A stretch of DNA of 64,000 nucleotides, taken from assembly GCF_000719095.1 (NCBI RefSeq), contig NZ_JOEH01000017.1, forward strand, positions 1 through 64,000, given 5' to 3'. This DNA is from Streptacidiphilus jeojiense. GTDB taxonomy: Bacteria; Actinomycetota; Actinomycetes; Streptomycetales; Streptomycetaceae. Position numbers and translations under genes: made by a program. Positions 44,411 to 51,935 of this stretch are shown here, piece after piece. The notes under the pieces are model-generated. The model did no database searches. It was not told the origin of the DNA and saw only the letters and a program-made list of their open reading frames with translations. Numbering within the stretch: the first letter of the stretch is position 1; every line of letters begins with the position of its first letter.

Positions 44411-44436
44411 GGCCGGACCGCCGCCTAGGGCCGGAC
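44401..44436. repeat. 18-bp exact tandem repeat over a stop codon
   Basis: CGCCGCCTAGGGCCGGAC occurs at 44401-44418 and again, without change, at 44419-44436. The first copy contains the end and stop codon (TAG) of the small gene at 44123. An exact copy suggests a recent duplication. Confidence 0.9.
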
Positions 44437-44480
44437 CGCAGTCCGGGATCGCACCGCTGCCCGGCGTCCCGGCGCCGGTG

Positions 44481-44948
44481 CTACGCCACGAAGGACTTCG
44501 CCGCCAGCAGCCGCGCCAGGATCACCAGCGCTTCCCCGCTCGACTGGGCCTGCGCCGGGATGACCAGGTCGGGGTGGTGCGGCGGCTCGTACCGGCGGTC
44601 GGCCCCGATCGGGTCGTGGGCCCGGGCCGGCGCCTCCACGTGGACTTCGAGGAAGTGGGTGCCGCTGCTGCGGTGCCGGTCCCGTACGGCGTCGCGAGCG
44701 TTCGCGTCCGGTGCGGCCGAGGACACCAGGGCGATCACACCGTTGTGCGCGAGCACCTCGGCCGTCAGGCCGACCCGGTGCACGCTCCTGGCGGGTGCCT
44801 CGTCGGTGCTGAGTGCCGCCACCCGGTAGCCCGCGCCGCGCAGCCGCTCGGCCAGCGCCTGTGTCAGGGCCGATGTGCCGACGTCGGACGGACCGGTCAG
44901 CCATACCGTGACGCCGCAGCCGCACGGCTTGCTGCGCATCTGCATCAT
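44481..44948 (-). CDS. APS-kinase-like protein with altered P-loop
   Basis: A 155-residue protein resembling adenylylsulfate kinase (CysC), which makes PAPS. The first strand GVTVWLTG and the helix ALTQALAERLRGAGYRVAAL match well. The P-loop, however, reads GPSDVGTS, where the catalytic lysine of GxxxxGK(S/T) is threonine (codon ACA; AAA would be lysine). The family's DGD-x-x-R motif is changed to STDEAPARS, and the RDxKGLYxKA region is missing. It is therefore probably not a working kinase, or it acts on something else. It is the last gene of the six-gene operon, 4 nt after the MFS gene, which fits the sulfotransferase upstream in theme. GAGG precedes ATG 44948. Confidence 0.78.
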   Translation of the reverse strand: MMQMRSKPCGCGVTVWLTGPSDVGTSALTQALAERLRGAGYRVAALSTDEAPARSVHRVGLTAEVLAHNGVIALVSSAAPDANARDAVRDRHRSSGTHFLEVHVEAPARAHDPIGADRRYEPPHHPDLVIPAQAQSSGEALVILARLLAAKSFVA

Positions 44949-44952
44949 CGAT

Positions 44953-46257
44953 TCAACCTCGTTCCACAGGCGGCGAGTTGGTCCGGCGCGGCCACAGCTC
45001 TCCGGAGAGGGTCCACCAGAGGGTGCCGTAGGCGATCACGATGCCGGCGATGCACAGGGCGGCCTCGGACGGTGCCATGGCCGTCGCGAGCCCCCCGGCC
45101 ACCAGCTGGCTCGCGCCGAGGGACAGGGTGGAGAACATGAAGTCGACGCTGAGGACGCGCCCGCGGATGCCGTCCGGGGTGGCCGACTGCAGGGCGAAGG
45201 AGGACAGGGTGGAGTTCATGCTGCCGCCGACATGGGCCGCCACGACCAGCAGCACGGCCAGCGGGAACCAGGTGACCGTGGAGAAGCCCGCGTAGGCGGC
45301 GCCGAAGGTCAGCGTGGAGGCCAGGGTGAGGACGCGGATCCGGCCCTCCCGACCCGACAGCAGCCGCCGGCCGGTCACCGGACCGATCAGCGCGCCCACT
45401 CCCCGGGCGGCGTACAGCAGCCCGACGCCGACATCGCCCACGTGGAACACGGCCGCCCCCAGCGCCGGGAAGAGCGCCAGCACCCCGTTGCCCAGCGCGG
45501 TTCCCGGCTTGGCCAGCAGCAGCGCGACGATGCGGCGGTCCTCGCGGGCGAACGACGCGGTCTCGCGGAGGTCGTCCCGCACCCTCGCCCGCGGCCTTGC
45601 GTCCCGGCTGTCGCCGAAGGGCTTGCGCACCCGTCCGACCAGGGCCGCGGAGACGCAGAAGGTGACCACGTCGAGGGCGAAGCACCAGTCGATGCCGAGG
45701 ACGGAGGCGAGCAGCGCACCCAGCGAGGCACCCACGGCCAGCATGACGCCCCAGGCGCCGCCGCTGAGGGCGTTGGCGGTCAGCAGGTCGGACGTGGGCA
45801 CCAGGTTGGGGAGCGCGGCGCTCGCGGCGGGACCGTAGAACGCCTTCACGCCCGCGACACCGCCCAGTGCGACCAGGGCGATCCAGGCGGTCGACCCGGA
45901 CCGCACCAGGAACAGGGTGGCGATGAACCCTGCGGAGAGCAGGTCGCAGAGGACCATCAGCCGGCGGCGGTCGACCCGGTCGACGACCACCCCGGCGTAC
46001 GGCGACATCACGGCGATGACCAGGGTGTCGGCGGCGAGGACCAGCGCTCCCCACAACGGGCCGTCGGTCAGCTTCTGCAGCAGGGCCAGCAGCGGGATCA
46101 TCGCGAACCAGTCGCCGCCGAGGCTGACCAGCTGGGACAGGTAGATGCGACGGAAGTCGGCCTCCTGGCGCAGCAGTCGCCCGGCCGGCCGCGGTGGCAG
46201 CGGCGGTCTCGGTTCGCTCTCCTTCGCGCTACTGCCCGTCAGCACGCAGGCTCGCAC
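44953..46257 (-). CDS. MFS exporter
   Basis: A 434-residue major facilitator transporter of the DHA3 (macrolide/enterobactin exporter) type. Twelve hydrophobic segments can be followed from IYLSQLVSLGGDWFAMIPLL to CIAGIVIAYGTLWWTL, and the loop-2/3 motif DRVDRRRLMVLCDLL is typical. It probably exports the operon's product or gives self-protection. The GTG start at 46257 would overlap the glycosyltransferase gene by 29 bp. Its stop is 4 nt from the APS-kinase-like start. Confidence 0.88.
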   Translation of the reverse strand: MRACVLTGSSAKESEPRPPLPPRPAGRLLRQEADFRRIYLSQLVSLGGDWFAMIPLLALLQKLTDGPLWGALVLAADTLVIAVMSPYAGVVVDRVDRRRLMVLCDLLSAGFIATLFLVRSGSTAWIALVALGGVAGVKAFYGPAASAALPNLVPTSDLLTANALSGGAWGVMLAVGASLGALLASVLGIDWCFALDVVTFCVSAALVGRVRKPFGDSRDARPRARVRDDLRETASFAREDRRIVALLLAKPGTALGNGVLALFPALGAAVFHVGDVGVGLLYAARGVGALIGPVTGRRLLSGREGRIRVLTLASTLTFGAAYAGFSTVTWFPLAVLLVVAAHVGGSMNSTLSSFALQSATPDGIRGRVLSVDFMFSTLSLGASQLVAGGLATAMAPSEAALCIAGIVIAYGTLWWTLSGELWPRRTNSPPVERG

Positions 46258-47203
46258 GAAGCTCGTCGGACCGCCCCGCCAGCAGGAGGGCGAGCCGGTG
46301 CCGGTCGGGATCGGGCAGTTGGCCGATCACCCGACCGTCCACCCGGGCGAGGAAGCCGCGGCCGATGTCCAGGGCCGTCGCCATCGCCCGGTCGGTGTTC
46401 TCCAGCATCGCGTGCATCGCGATCCGCAGGTCGCCGAGGCACATGTCGCGTTCGTAGACCGGCAGCAGTTCGGGGGCGTGCTCGCGGACGACGTCCCCGG
46501 TGACCGCCATCATGCGCATCCGGGCCGCGATGTTGTCGGGCTCGTACAGGCGCTGGGTGATGGAGCGTTCGCCCGCCTCCCGGATCCGCCAGTGGTAGAC
46601 GACCTCCCCCACCACGTCCACGGTCCGCGCCTCGATGTGGGCCCGTACGGTGACGGGCGCGTCCTCGTACTGGGCCAGGGAGAAGGCGAAGCGGTGCTGC
46701 TCCCAGAAGGACCGGCGGAACACCTTGTTCCAGATCATCCGGTCCAGGATCAGGTCGCGGTCACGGGTGATGTGGGTGCGGCTGCGCGCGGTGGCGAAGA
46801 CGTCGGCGTACCGCGGATGGCGGTGCGTGCCCGAGGAGTCGAGGCGTCTGACGTCTCCGGAGGCGAAGTCGGAGCCGGTGCGCTCCAGGGATTCCACCAG
46901 GACCCGGTAGGCCGCCGGCGGGACGACGTCGTCGGAGTCGGCGAAGGCCAGATAGCTGCCGGTGGCCCTCAGCGCGCCGGCGTTGCGGGCCGCGCTGAGG
47001 CCGCGGTTGGGCTGGGTGACCAGGGAGAACCGCTCGTCCTCGGCCACCCGTGCGGCGGCGGTCCGCGGGCTGCTGTCGGTGGAGCCGTCGTCGACCAGCA
47101 CGACTTCGATGTCCTTGAGCTCCTGCGCGGCCAGCGAGTCCAGGAGTTCGGAGAAGTAGGGGGCGACGTTGTAGAAGGGCACGACGATGCTGAGTGTCGG
47201 CAT
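46229..47203 (-). CDS. Family 2 glycosyltransferase
   Basis: A 324-residue inverting glycosyltransferase. The GT-A fold start is classical: LSIVVPFYNVAPYFSELLDS, VVLVDDGSTDSSP, NRGLSAARNAGALRATGSYL and the metal motif FADSDDVV. The C-terminal part, about residues 200-324, is helical with no membrane segment, so it is a soluble or peripheral enzyme using an unknown nucleotide sugar. Ten nucleotides separate it from the deiminase-like gene, whose stop forms part of the ribosome site TGAGGTAG. It overlaps the MFS gene at its 3' end. Confidence 0.9.
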   Translation of the reverse strand: MPTLSIVVPFYNVAPYFSELLDSLAAQELKDIEVVLVDDGSTDSSPRTAAARVAEDERFSLVTQPNRGLSAARNAGALRATGSYLAFADSDDVVPPAAYRVLVESLERTGSDFASGDVRRLDSSGTHRHPRYADVFATARSRTHITRDRDLILDRMIWNKVFRRSFWEQHRFAFSLAQYEDAPVTVRAHIEARTVDVVGEVVYHWRIREAGERSITQRLYEPDNIAARMRMMAVTGDVVREHAPELLPVYERDMCLGDLRIAMHAMLENTDRAMATALDIGRGFLARVDGRVIGQLPDPDRHRLALLLAGRSDELRASLRADGQ

Positions 47204-47213
47204 GGGGGCTACC

Positions 47214-48185
47214 TCAGTCCTGGGTTGTGCGGGCGAGGATTCCGGTGGCGCAGGCGATGCCCCCGGCGCCCTTGGCGAGTTCCGGTATCGGAACGCGGGC
47301 GACGCACTCGACTCCGTGCCGGGCCAGCAGCGTCGCCGTGTCCGCGGACCCGGTCGGCATGAGGACCGCCCGCGGTGCCACGGTGACGAAGTTGAACGCC
47401 AGTTGGGTGCGGACCTCGTCGGACTCGGGGATGTCGACCACGGTGAAGCCCAGTTCCCGCAGCAGCCCGACCTCCCCGGGGTCCATGACCGAGGTCCGGG
47501 CGGCGAGCAGGTCCGCGTCCAGCACTTGGAGGACGCCCAGCAGGTGCTGGACCCCGGTCGGCACGGACAGCCGGACGACCCGCGCGCCCTGCTGTCCGGC
47601 CTCGTCCTCGACCTGTCGTGCACCCGCTTCGTTGGTGCGGGCGCCCAGCCCCACGGCGACCAGGTCGGAGCGCAGCCACTGGGCGTCCGCGCCCTCGAAG
47701 ACGCCGTCGGCACCGATGGTCCTGGCCACCGGTACGCCCAGCCGGGCGCACAGTCTGAGGGTCTGCAGCTCCTCGCCCGCACGGACGGTGCTGGCCATCC
47801 GGGGGATCACCGCGCCGGCCCTGGTCATCCAGAGCAGATCCCGCGCGTACATGGCGTTGGCGCCCCGGTACGGGTTCCCGCCGGGGGGCCCGGGGGCGGG
47901 CAGCTCGTGCACGGTGACGCCCAGGGCGCGGTAGGTCTCGGCCAGCCCGTCCAGGTCGCGGCGGAGCGCGGTGCGGTCGAGCCGTTCCAGGTGCTGGAGC
48001 GCGTCCGGCTCAGCGGCGGTGAGCAGTTCGGCCGACGGGCAGTGCAGGACGACGTCGGTGAGCGGGTCGAAGTCGCGGCCCACCCGCAGCGGCGCCCATG
48101 CACCACCGCGGGCGAGGTCGTCCTCCTGCCGCCCGGGCCGGGAGCGCCAGCCCGGTCCGTGGTAGGCGGCCGCGGTCACAGCCAT
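47214..48185 (-). CDS. Arginine deiminase / dimethylargininase-like enzyme
   Basis: A 323-residue protein of the amidinotransferase-deiminase superfamily (pentein fold). Matching parts are NPYRGANAMYARDLLWMTRA, the substrate-acid region GVFEGADAQWLRSDLVAVGL, ARTNEAGARQV, a histidine in GVQHLLGVLQVLD and the C-terminal cysteine in AGGIACATGIL. These correspond to the Asp/Glu-His-Cys set of arginine deiminases and DDAH. The usual H/R before the cysteine is an alanine (GGIAC), so the reaction may differ from the standard one. It may hydrolyse or transfer the guanidino group of arginine or a relative. ATG 48185 overlaps the sulfotransferase stop by 10 bp and uses GGAGGAG as ribosome site. Confidence 0.85.
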   Translation of the reverse strand: MAVTAAAYHGPGWRSRPGRQEDDLARGGAWAPLRVGRDFDPLTDVVLHCPSAELLTAAEPDALQHLERLDRTALRRDLDGLAETYRALGVTVHELPAPGPPGGNPYRGANAMYARDLLWMTRAGAVIPRMASTVRAGEELQTLRLCARLGVPVARTIGADGVFEGADAQWLRSDLVAVGLGARTNEAGARQVEDEAGQQGARVVRLSVPTGVQHLLGVLQVLDADLLAARTSVMDPGEVGLLRELGFTVVDIPESDEVRTQLAFNFVTVAPRAVLMPTGSADTATLLARHGVECVARVPIPELAKGAGGIACATGILARTTQD

Positions 48186-49504
48186 CGCTCCTCCTGCCCC
48201 TGGTGGTAGCCGAGTTCGTCCGCGACCGCCCGGACGGCCGGCTGGTCCAGCGCGGGGAGCACCAGGTCGGCCCGCCGGCGCCAGCGCGCGGGACGGGGAC
48301 GGGCGGTCGCCATCACCACCGGGAAGTCCACCGGACCGGGTGGCTGCGGGATCCCGGCGAAGGCGAAGACGGACCGGAGGGTCGGCTCCCGGGTGCCGGG
48401 ATCGAGGATCCGCTCGAACGGCACCCGCAGGACGGCGTCCGCGGTGTCGGGGCCGAGGCCGTCCAGGGCCGCCCGGTGCGCGCCCGCCCACTGGTGTGCG
48501 CAGACCCGTTCCAGCGGCTGGTCGACGAACTTCCCCCAGCCGGGCGGGATGTCGAAGTTCCACCAGCGCCGCGCCGCCGACCCGAGTTCCGAGTACCCGT
48601 CGATGGACAGGGTGTGCTGCTCGGAGACGTCGTAGGAGAAGAACCCCCGGTCGCGCCAGCCGTCGTAGAGGCCGTTCACGCTCGCGGCGGGATTGCGGGT
48701 CAGGTGGATCACCCGGATCCGGGCGTTCGGCATCAGCCGCCGCAGCAGCGGCAGCCGGTAGGCGTCGACCGACGACTTGATCACCACGGGATGCCGCCGC
48801 AGCGCGTCGGGACCGGCGGCGGTGCGGGCGCGCGGCACCACGAACGGCGGTTCCTCGATGCAGTAGCCGTCGTGGGGCGGGCGGAGCGCGTCGTCGGCCG
48901 GCCGGCCGCGCAGCGCGGGCGGCAGGTCGTAGCAGCACGGGTCGAGCCGCGGATGGTCGGCCCGGAGTTGCTGCAGCACCGCCGCGAACAGCGTGTCGGG
49001 ATCGTCGGGGCCGGGGCAGGTCCGCAGCGCACGGGTCACCGCGTCCTCGACGGTCGGGTACCCGATCTGCTCCAACGGCCACTGCAGGGCCAGCCGCCGG
49101 GTCACCACGGCCGCGTACCGCTTCAGGCCGACGGCATCCGACGGGAAACGGGCCGGCCCCGAGCCGAGCAGGGACATGAAGTCCCGGGAGAACTCGGCCC
49201 GGTCGAACGCGACGTCCGGCTCCAGCGCGTCGGAGCCGTCGGGGCCGCGGTCGAGCCTGTTCAGCTTGTACAGCGCGGTGTGCTCACCGGAGATGGACAG
49301 CACGTCCGGCTGGTCGGAGAGGATCTGGTGGAGCAGGCTGCTGCCGCCCCGGGAGGAGGCCACGATGGCCACCGCGCTGGTGATGCCGGACAGGTCCGCC
49401 GCTTCGGCCGGACCGTCGGGCGCGGCGCTCCGCAGCTCGGCCAGGGTGCGCCGGGCTGCGGTCAACGACCTTTCACGGGACGGGACTTCCAGCGCCTGAG
49501 TCAT
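48176..49504 (-). CDS. PAPS-dependent sulfotransferase
   Basis: A 442-residue sulfotransferase. The 5'-phosphosulfate loop is VAIVASSRGGSSLLHQIL (about residues 46-63), and the 3'-phosphate site is RVIHLTRNPAASVNGLYDGW (about 270). Between them is a large insert, residues 70-240, longer than in small-molecule sulfotransferases, so the acceptor may be bulky. It needs PAPS. The APS-kinase-like protein at the end of the operon could supply or sense it, but that protein looks inactive. Its start overlaps the glycosidase stop by ATGA. I cannot name the acceptor. Confidence 0.88.
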   Translation of the reverse strand: MTQALEVPSRERSLTAARRTLAELRSAAPDGPAEAADLSGITSAVAIVASSRGGSSLLHQILSDQPDVLSISGEHTALYKLNRLDRGPDGSDALEPDVAFDRAEFSRDFMSLLGSGPARFPSDAVGLKRYAAVVTRRLALQWPLEQIGYPTVEDAVTRALRTCPGPDDPDTLFAAVLQQLRADHPRLDPCCYDLPPALRGRPADDALRPPHDGYCIEEPPFVVPRARTAAGPDALRRHPVVIKSSVDAYRLPLLRRLMPNARIRVIHLTRNPAASVNGLYDGWRDRGFFSYDVSEQHTLSIDGYSELGSAARRWWNFDIPPGWGKFVDQPLERVCAHQWAGAHRAALDGLGPDTADAVLRVPFERILDPGTREPTLRSVFAFAGIPQPPGPVDFPVVMATARPRPARWRRRADLVLPALDQPAVRAVADELGYHQGQEERWL

Positions 49505-51399
49505 GGCAGCCGGACCCCGTCCGCGGTGCTCTCGGTGAAGTCGATGCCCCCGCCCGGTGGGACGTCGACGGTGAGCGGGCCGCCCGGGTGCTCGCGCGGT
49601 TCGGTGAGCCGTCCGCCGGACGGCGACAGCACGGTGAAGCAGAGCCCCGCGGCCTCGGCGTCGACCGTCAGCCGGGTCGCGTAGCCGCCGTTGAGCACGA
49701 CGGCGGGCCGGTCGATCCGGCAGGACGTGGAGGGCTGCAGGACGAACACGATGTCGCGCTCGGCGGCCCGCGCCCGCAGCACGCCGTGCGAGGCGTTGTG
49801 GGCGGTCCGGTGTTCCAGGAAGCCGCTCATGTTGTCGGCGTAGAGGCGGTGGTACCACCGCAGCACGTCCCTGGACTGGTCGGAGAGGCGGGCGAAGTCC
49901 GATCCGTAGGCCGGGATGCCGGCGGCCAGCATGGCGATGACCGCCACCGCGACGTCCTGCGGGGAGTCGTCGGGGCCGAAGGTCTGGTAGTCGTTGATCG
50001 CGGCCGGGGTGTAGGCCTGGACGTGCAGGGTGCGCAGGAAGTTGGTCCGCGGGTCGAAGGGCGCGTCGCCGGCGCGCATGCAGGTGCCGTACGGGGTGAG
50101 GAACACCGTGCCGTAGTTCTGCTTGAGTTCGACGATGTAGTCCGGGGACAGCTCGTGCGTGCGCCGGTCCGCCTCCGCCAGCATCAGCCGCAGGCCGATG
50201 AGCATCGAGTCCAGGTCGTGCTCGTGGTGCGGGCTCTCGCAGCGCAGGTCGGGTATCCAGTTGAACAGGTCGTACTTGGCCCCGTGGAAGCCGTACTCCT
50301 GGACCAGCCGTACGCAGACGTCGGCCATGGCCCGGCGGGCCTCGGCGTTCATGAAGCAGAGCGAGTAGAACTGGGTCTCGCCCAGCACGGGTTCACCCGA
50401 AGCGGGTGCGATCAGCAGGTGACGGCGCCCGGCGAAGGCGTCGGACGCCGGTCCGACGGCGTGCGGGGCGCACCAGATGACGGCCCGCGCCCCCAGCGCC
50501 TCGATGCGGCGCACCAGCCCGTGCATGTCGGGGAACTTGGCCGGGTCGGGCGTCCAATCGCCGATGTTCAGCGGGGTCTCGTAGGCGGTGTCGAGGCCGG
50601 GGCCGAACCAGCCGTCGTCGATGATGAAGTTCCGGACGCCGACGTCGAGGCCGATCTTGACGTTCTCCAGGACCATGTCCTCGCCGATGTCGTCACTGGC
50701 CCAGTCGGTCCAGCTGCACCAGAAGGGTTCGAAGGAGGTGGCGACGATGCGGTCCTCCAGCCCGAAGACCGAGCGGGTCCGCTCGGAGAAGTCCCGCAGC
50801 ACGTCCAGCCAGGGTCCGTGGCTGCCCTGCTCCGGCCTGGTGCGGAGGTAGACGTACTCGGTCACCGAGCCGTCGGCCGCCGGAACGGACCGGGGCAGCG
50901 GGTACTCGTCCGTCCCGCGGCGGACACTCACCTCGACGCCACGGGTGTGGACGTTCAACGCCCGGTTGGAGACCGGCTCCAGGAGCCGGAGGTCGGTCTC
51001 GACCAGTTCGCCCAGGACGCCCATGGCCAGCTCGACGTTCCCGTCCCGCCCGGTGAACAGGTAGAGCGGGACCTTGACGTCGTTGATCTTCGACTGGGCG
51101 AGCCGCCCGTACTTCCAGAAGCCGGTGACGTGCATCAGGTTCATGAACCAGCGGCCGCTGTCCGGTGGGACCACCTCGTCGAAGTTCCCCATCGGGGCCC
51201 GCAGCAGGTACTCCAGGGAGACGATCCGCTCGCCGCCCGGCGGGCGCACGGTCACCCGGTACGGCGCCGCCGCACCCACGCCGACCTCGACGCCCTCGCG
51301 GGTGACCGCGGCGGCCTCCCCGAGCGCGAAGGGGCCGAACTCCCGCTCCTCTCCCGACTCCAACCGGACTAACAAGCGCATGTGCGGCATCGCGTGCAT
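49501..51399 (-). CDS. GH36-like alpha-galactosidase family enzyme with TTA codon
   Basis: A 632-residue glycosidase of the GH36/melibiase clan. Residues 1-220 form the N-terminal beta-domain. The (beta/alpha)8 barrel holds FEPFWCSWTDWA, NFIIDDGWFGPGLDT and GDWTPDPAKFPDMHGLVRRI. The nucleophile motif is GAKYDLFNW, and a candidate acid is in CMRAGDAPFDPR. It may release galactose or a similar sugar from a glycoconjugate, or trim the product of this operon. Codon 10 is TTA (51370-51372), so translation would need the bldA tRNA. The start is ATG 51399, with AGAAGGG upstream. It is the first gene of the six-gene operon. Confidence 0.85.
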   Translation of the reverse strand: MHAMPHMRLLVRLESGEEREFGPFALGEAAAVTREGVEVGVGAAAPYRVTVRPPGGERIVSLEYLLRAPMGNFDEVVPPDSGRWFMNLMHVTGFWKYGRLAQSKINDVKVPLYLFTGRDGNVELAMGVLGELVETDLRLLEPVSNRALNVHTRGVEVSVRRGTDEYPLPRSVPAADGSVTEYVYLRTRPEQGSHGPWLDVLRDFSERTRSVFGLEDRIVATSFEPFWCSWTDWASDDIGEDMVLENVKIGLDVGVRNFIIDDGWFGPGLDTAYETPLNIGDWTPDPAKFPDMHGLVRRIEALGARAVIWCAPHAVGPASDAFAGRRHLLIAPASGEPVLGETQFYSLCFMNAEARRAMADVCVRLVQEYGFHGAKYDLFNWIPDLRCESPHHEHDLDSMLIGLRLMLAEADRRTHELSPDYIVELKQNYGTVFLTPYGTCMRAGDAPFDPRTNFLRTLHVQAYTPAAINDYQTFGPDDSPQDVAVAVIAMLAAGIPAYGSDFARLSDQSRDVLRWYHRLYADNMSGFLEHRTAHNASHGVLRARAAERDIVFVLQPSTSCRIDRPAVVLNGGYATRLTVDAEAAGLCFTVLSPSGGRLTEPREHPGGPLTVDVPPGGGIDFTESTADGVRLP

Positions 51400-51504
51400 G
51401 GCTGTGCCCTTCTGATCGTTGCGGTGCTGATGCACTGGCAGAAGGCCCTCACCGGGCGGTAGGACGGGTCGGTGTTACGCTCCGTTCACAATCCGGAGCT
51501 AACC

Positions 51505-51559
51505 ATAATCAAACATTGAGCGTCAACGGATCAGCTCAACTTCCCAGGATAATCAACAT
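51505..51559. promoter_or_regulatory. Repeated ATAATCAA-CAT sites upstream of the six-gene operon
   Basis: ATAATCAAACAT (51505-51516) and ATAATCAACAT (51549-51559) lie 44 bp apart in an AT-rich patch. The palindrome TTGAGCGTCAA (51516-51526) touches the first. On the operon's strand they read ATGTTTGATTAT and ATGTTGATTAT, like sites of DeoR- or LacI-type sugar regulators. No such regulator gene is in the window. Confidence 0.5.
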
Positions 51560-51595
51560 AGTTGAACCAAATCAGACACCAGCGGTGTCGCGATC

Positions 51596-51935
51596 TCAGT
51601 GCTGGATCAGCCCGCCGACCGGCACGGGCGGGACGTGGCCGGTGGCCGGGGCGGTCCGCGCCAGGGCGAGGCCGACGTCGACCAGCGACGACCGGCGCAG
51701 CCGGGCGACGTCGGGGACCGGGGTCCACACCGACTCGGCGGTCTCGCCGTTCGGTTCGGGCCGGAGCCGGCCGCCGACGATGCGGACCTGGTAGAAGACG
51801 CCGACGTTCTGGTGCTCGGCCCCCGCGCGAGCGAGGGCGGCCGGGATCACCCTGGAGTCCACGCCCAGCAGGCGCTCGACCACCGCGTCGCAGCCGGTCT
51901 CCTCGGCGACCTCCCGGACCACCGCGTCGAAAGCG
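51596..51935 (-). pseudogene. NUDIX hydrolase, 5' half missing
   Basis: The frame begins, without a usable start, at AFDAVVREVAEETG, the second half of a NUDIX box (REUXEEXG). It runs on as a normal NUDIX domain to the stop at 51596 (LLGVDSRVIP, NVGVFYQVRIVGG, ETAESVWTPV). The first 50-60 residues and the first glutamate/glycine half of the box are gone. The break is exactly at the stop codon (TAA, 51936-51938) of the aminotransferase gene. An in-frame GTG at 51922 could give a 108-residue product, but it could not be an active hydrolase. It is a remnant left by a deletion or insertion. Confidence 0.8.

Noticed and set aside
44481..51399. Idea that the operon is a mobile element
   Set aside because: No transposase, integrase, direct-repeat ends or attachment site was seen; only the broken NUDIX gene hints at a breakpoint.
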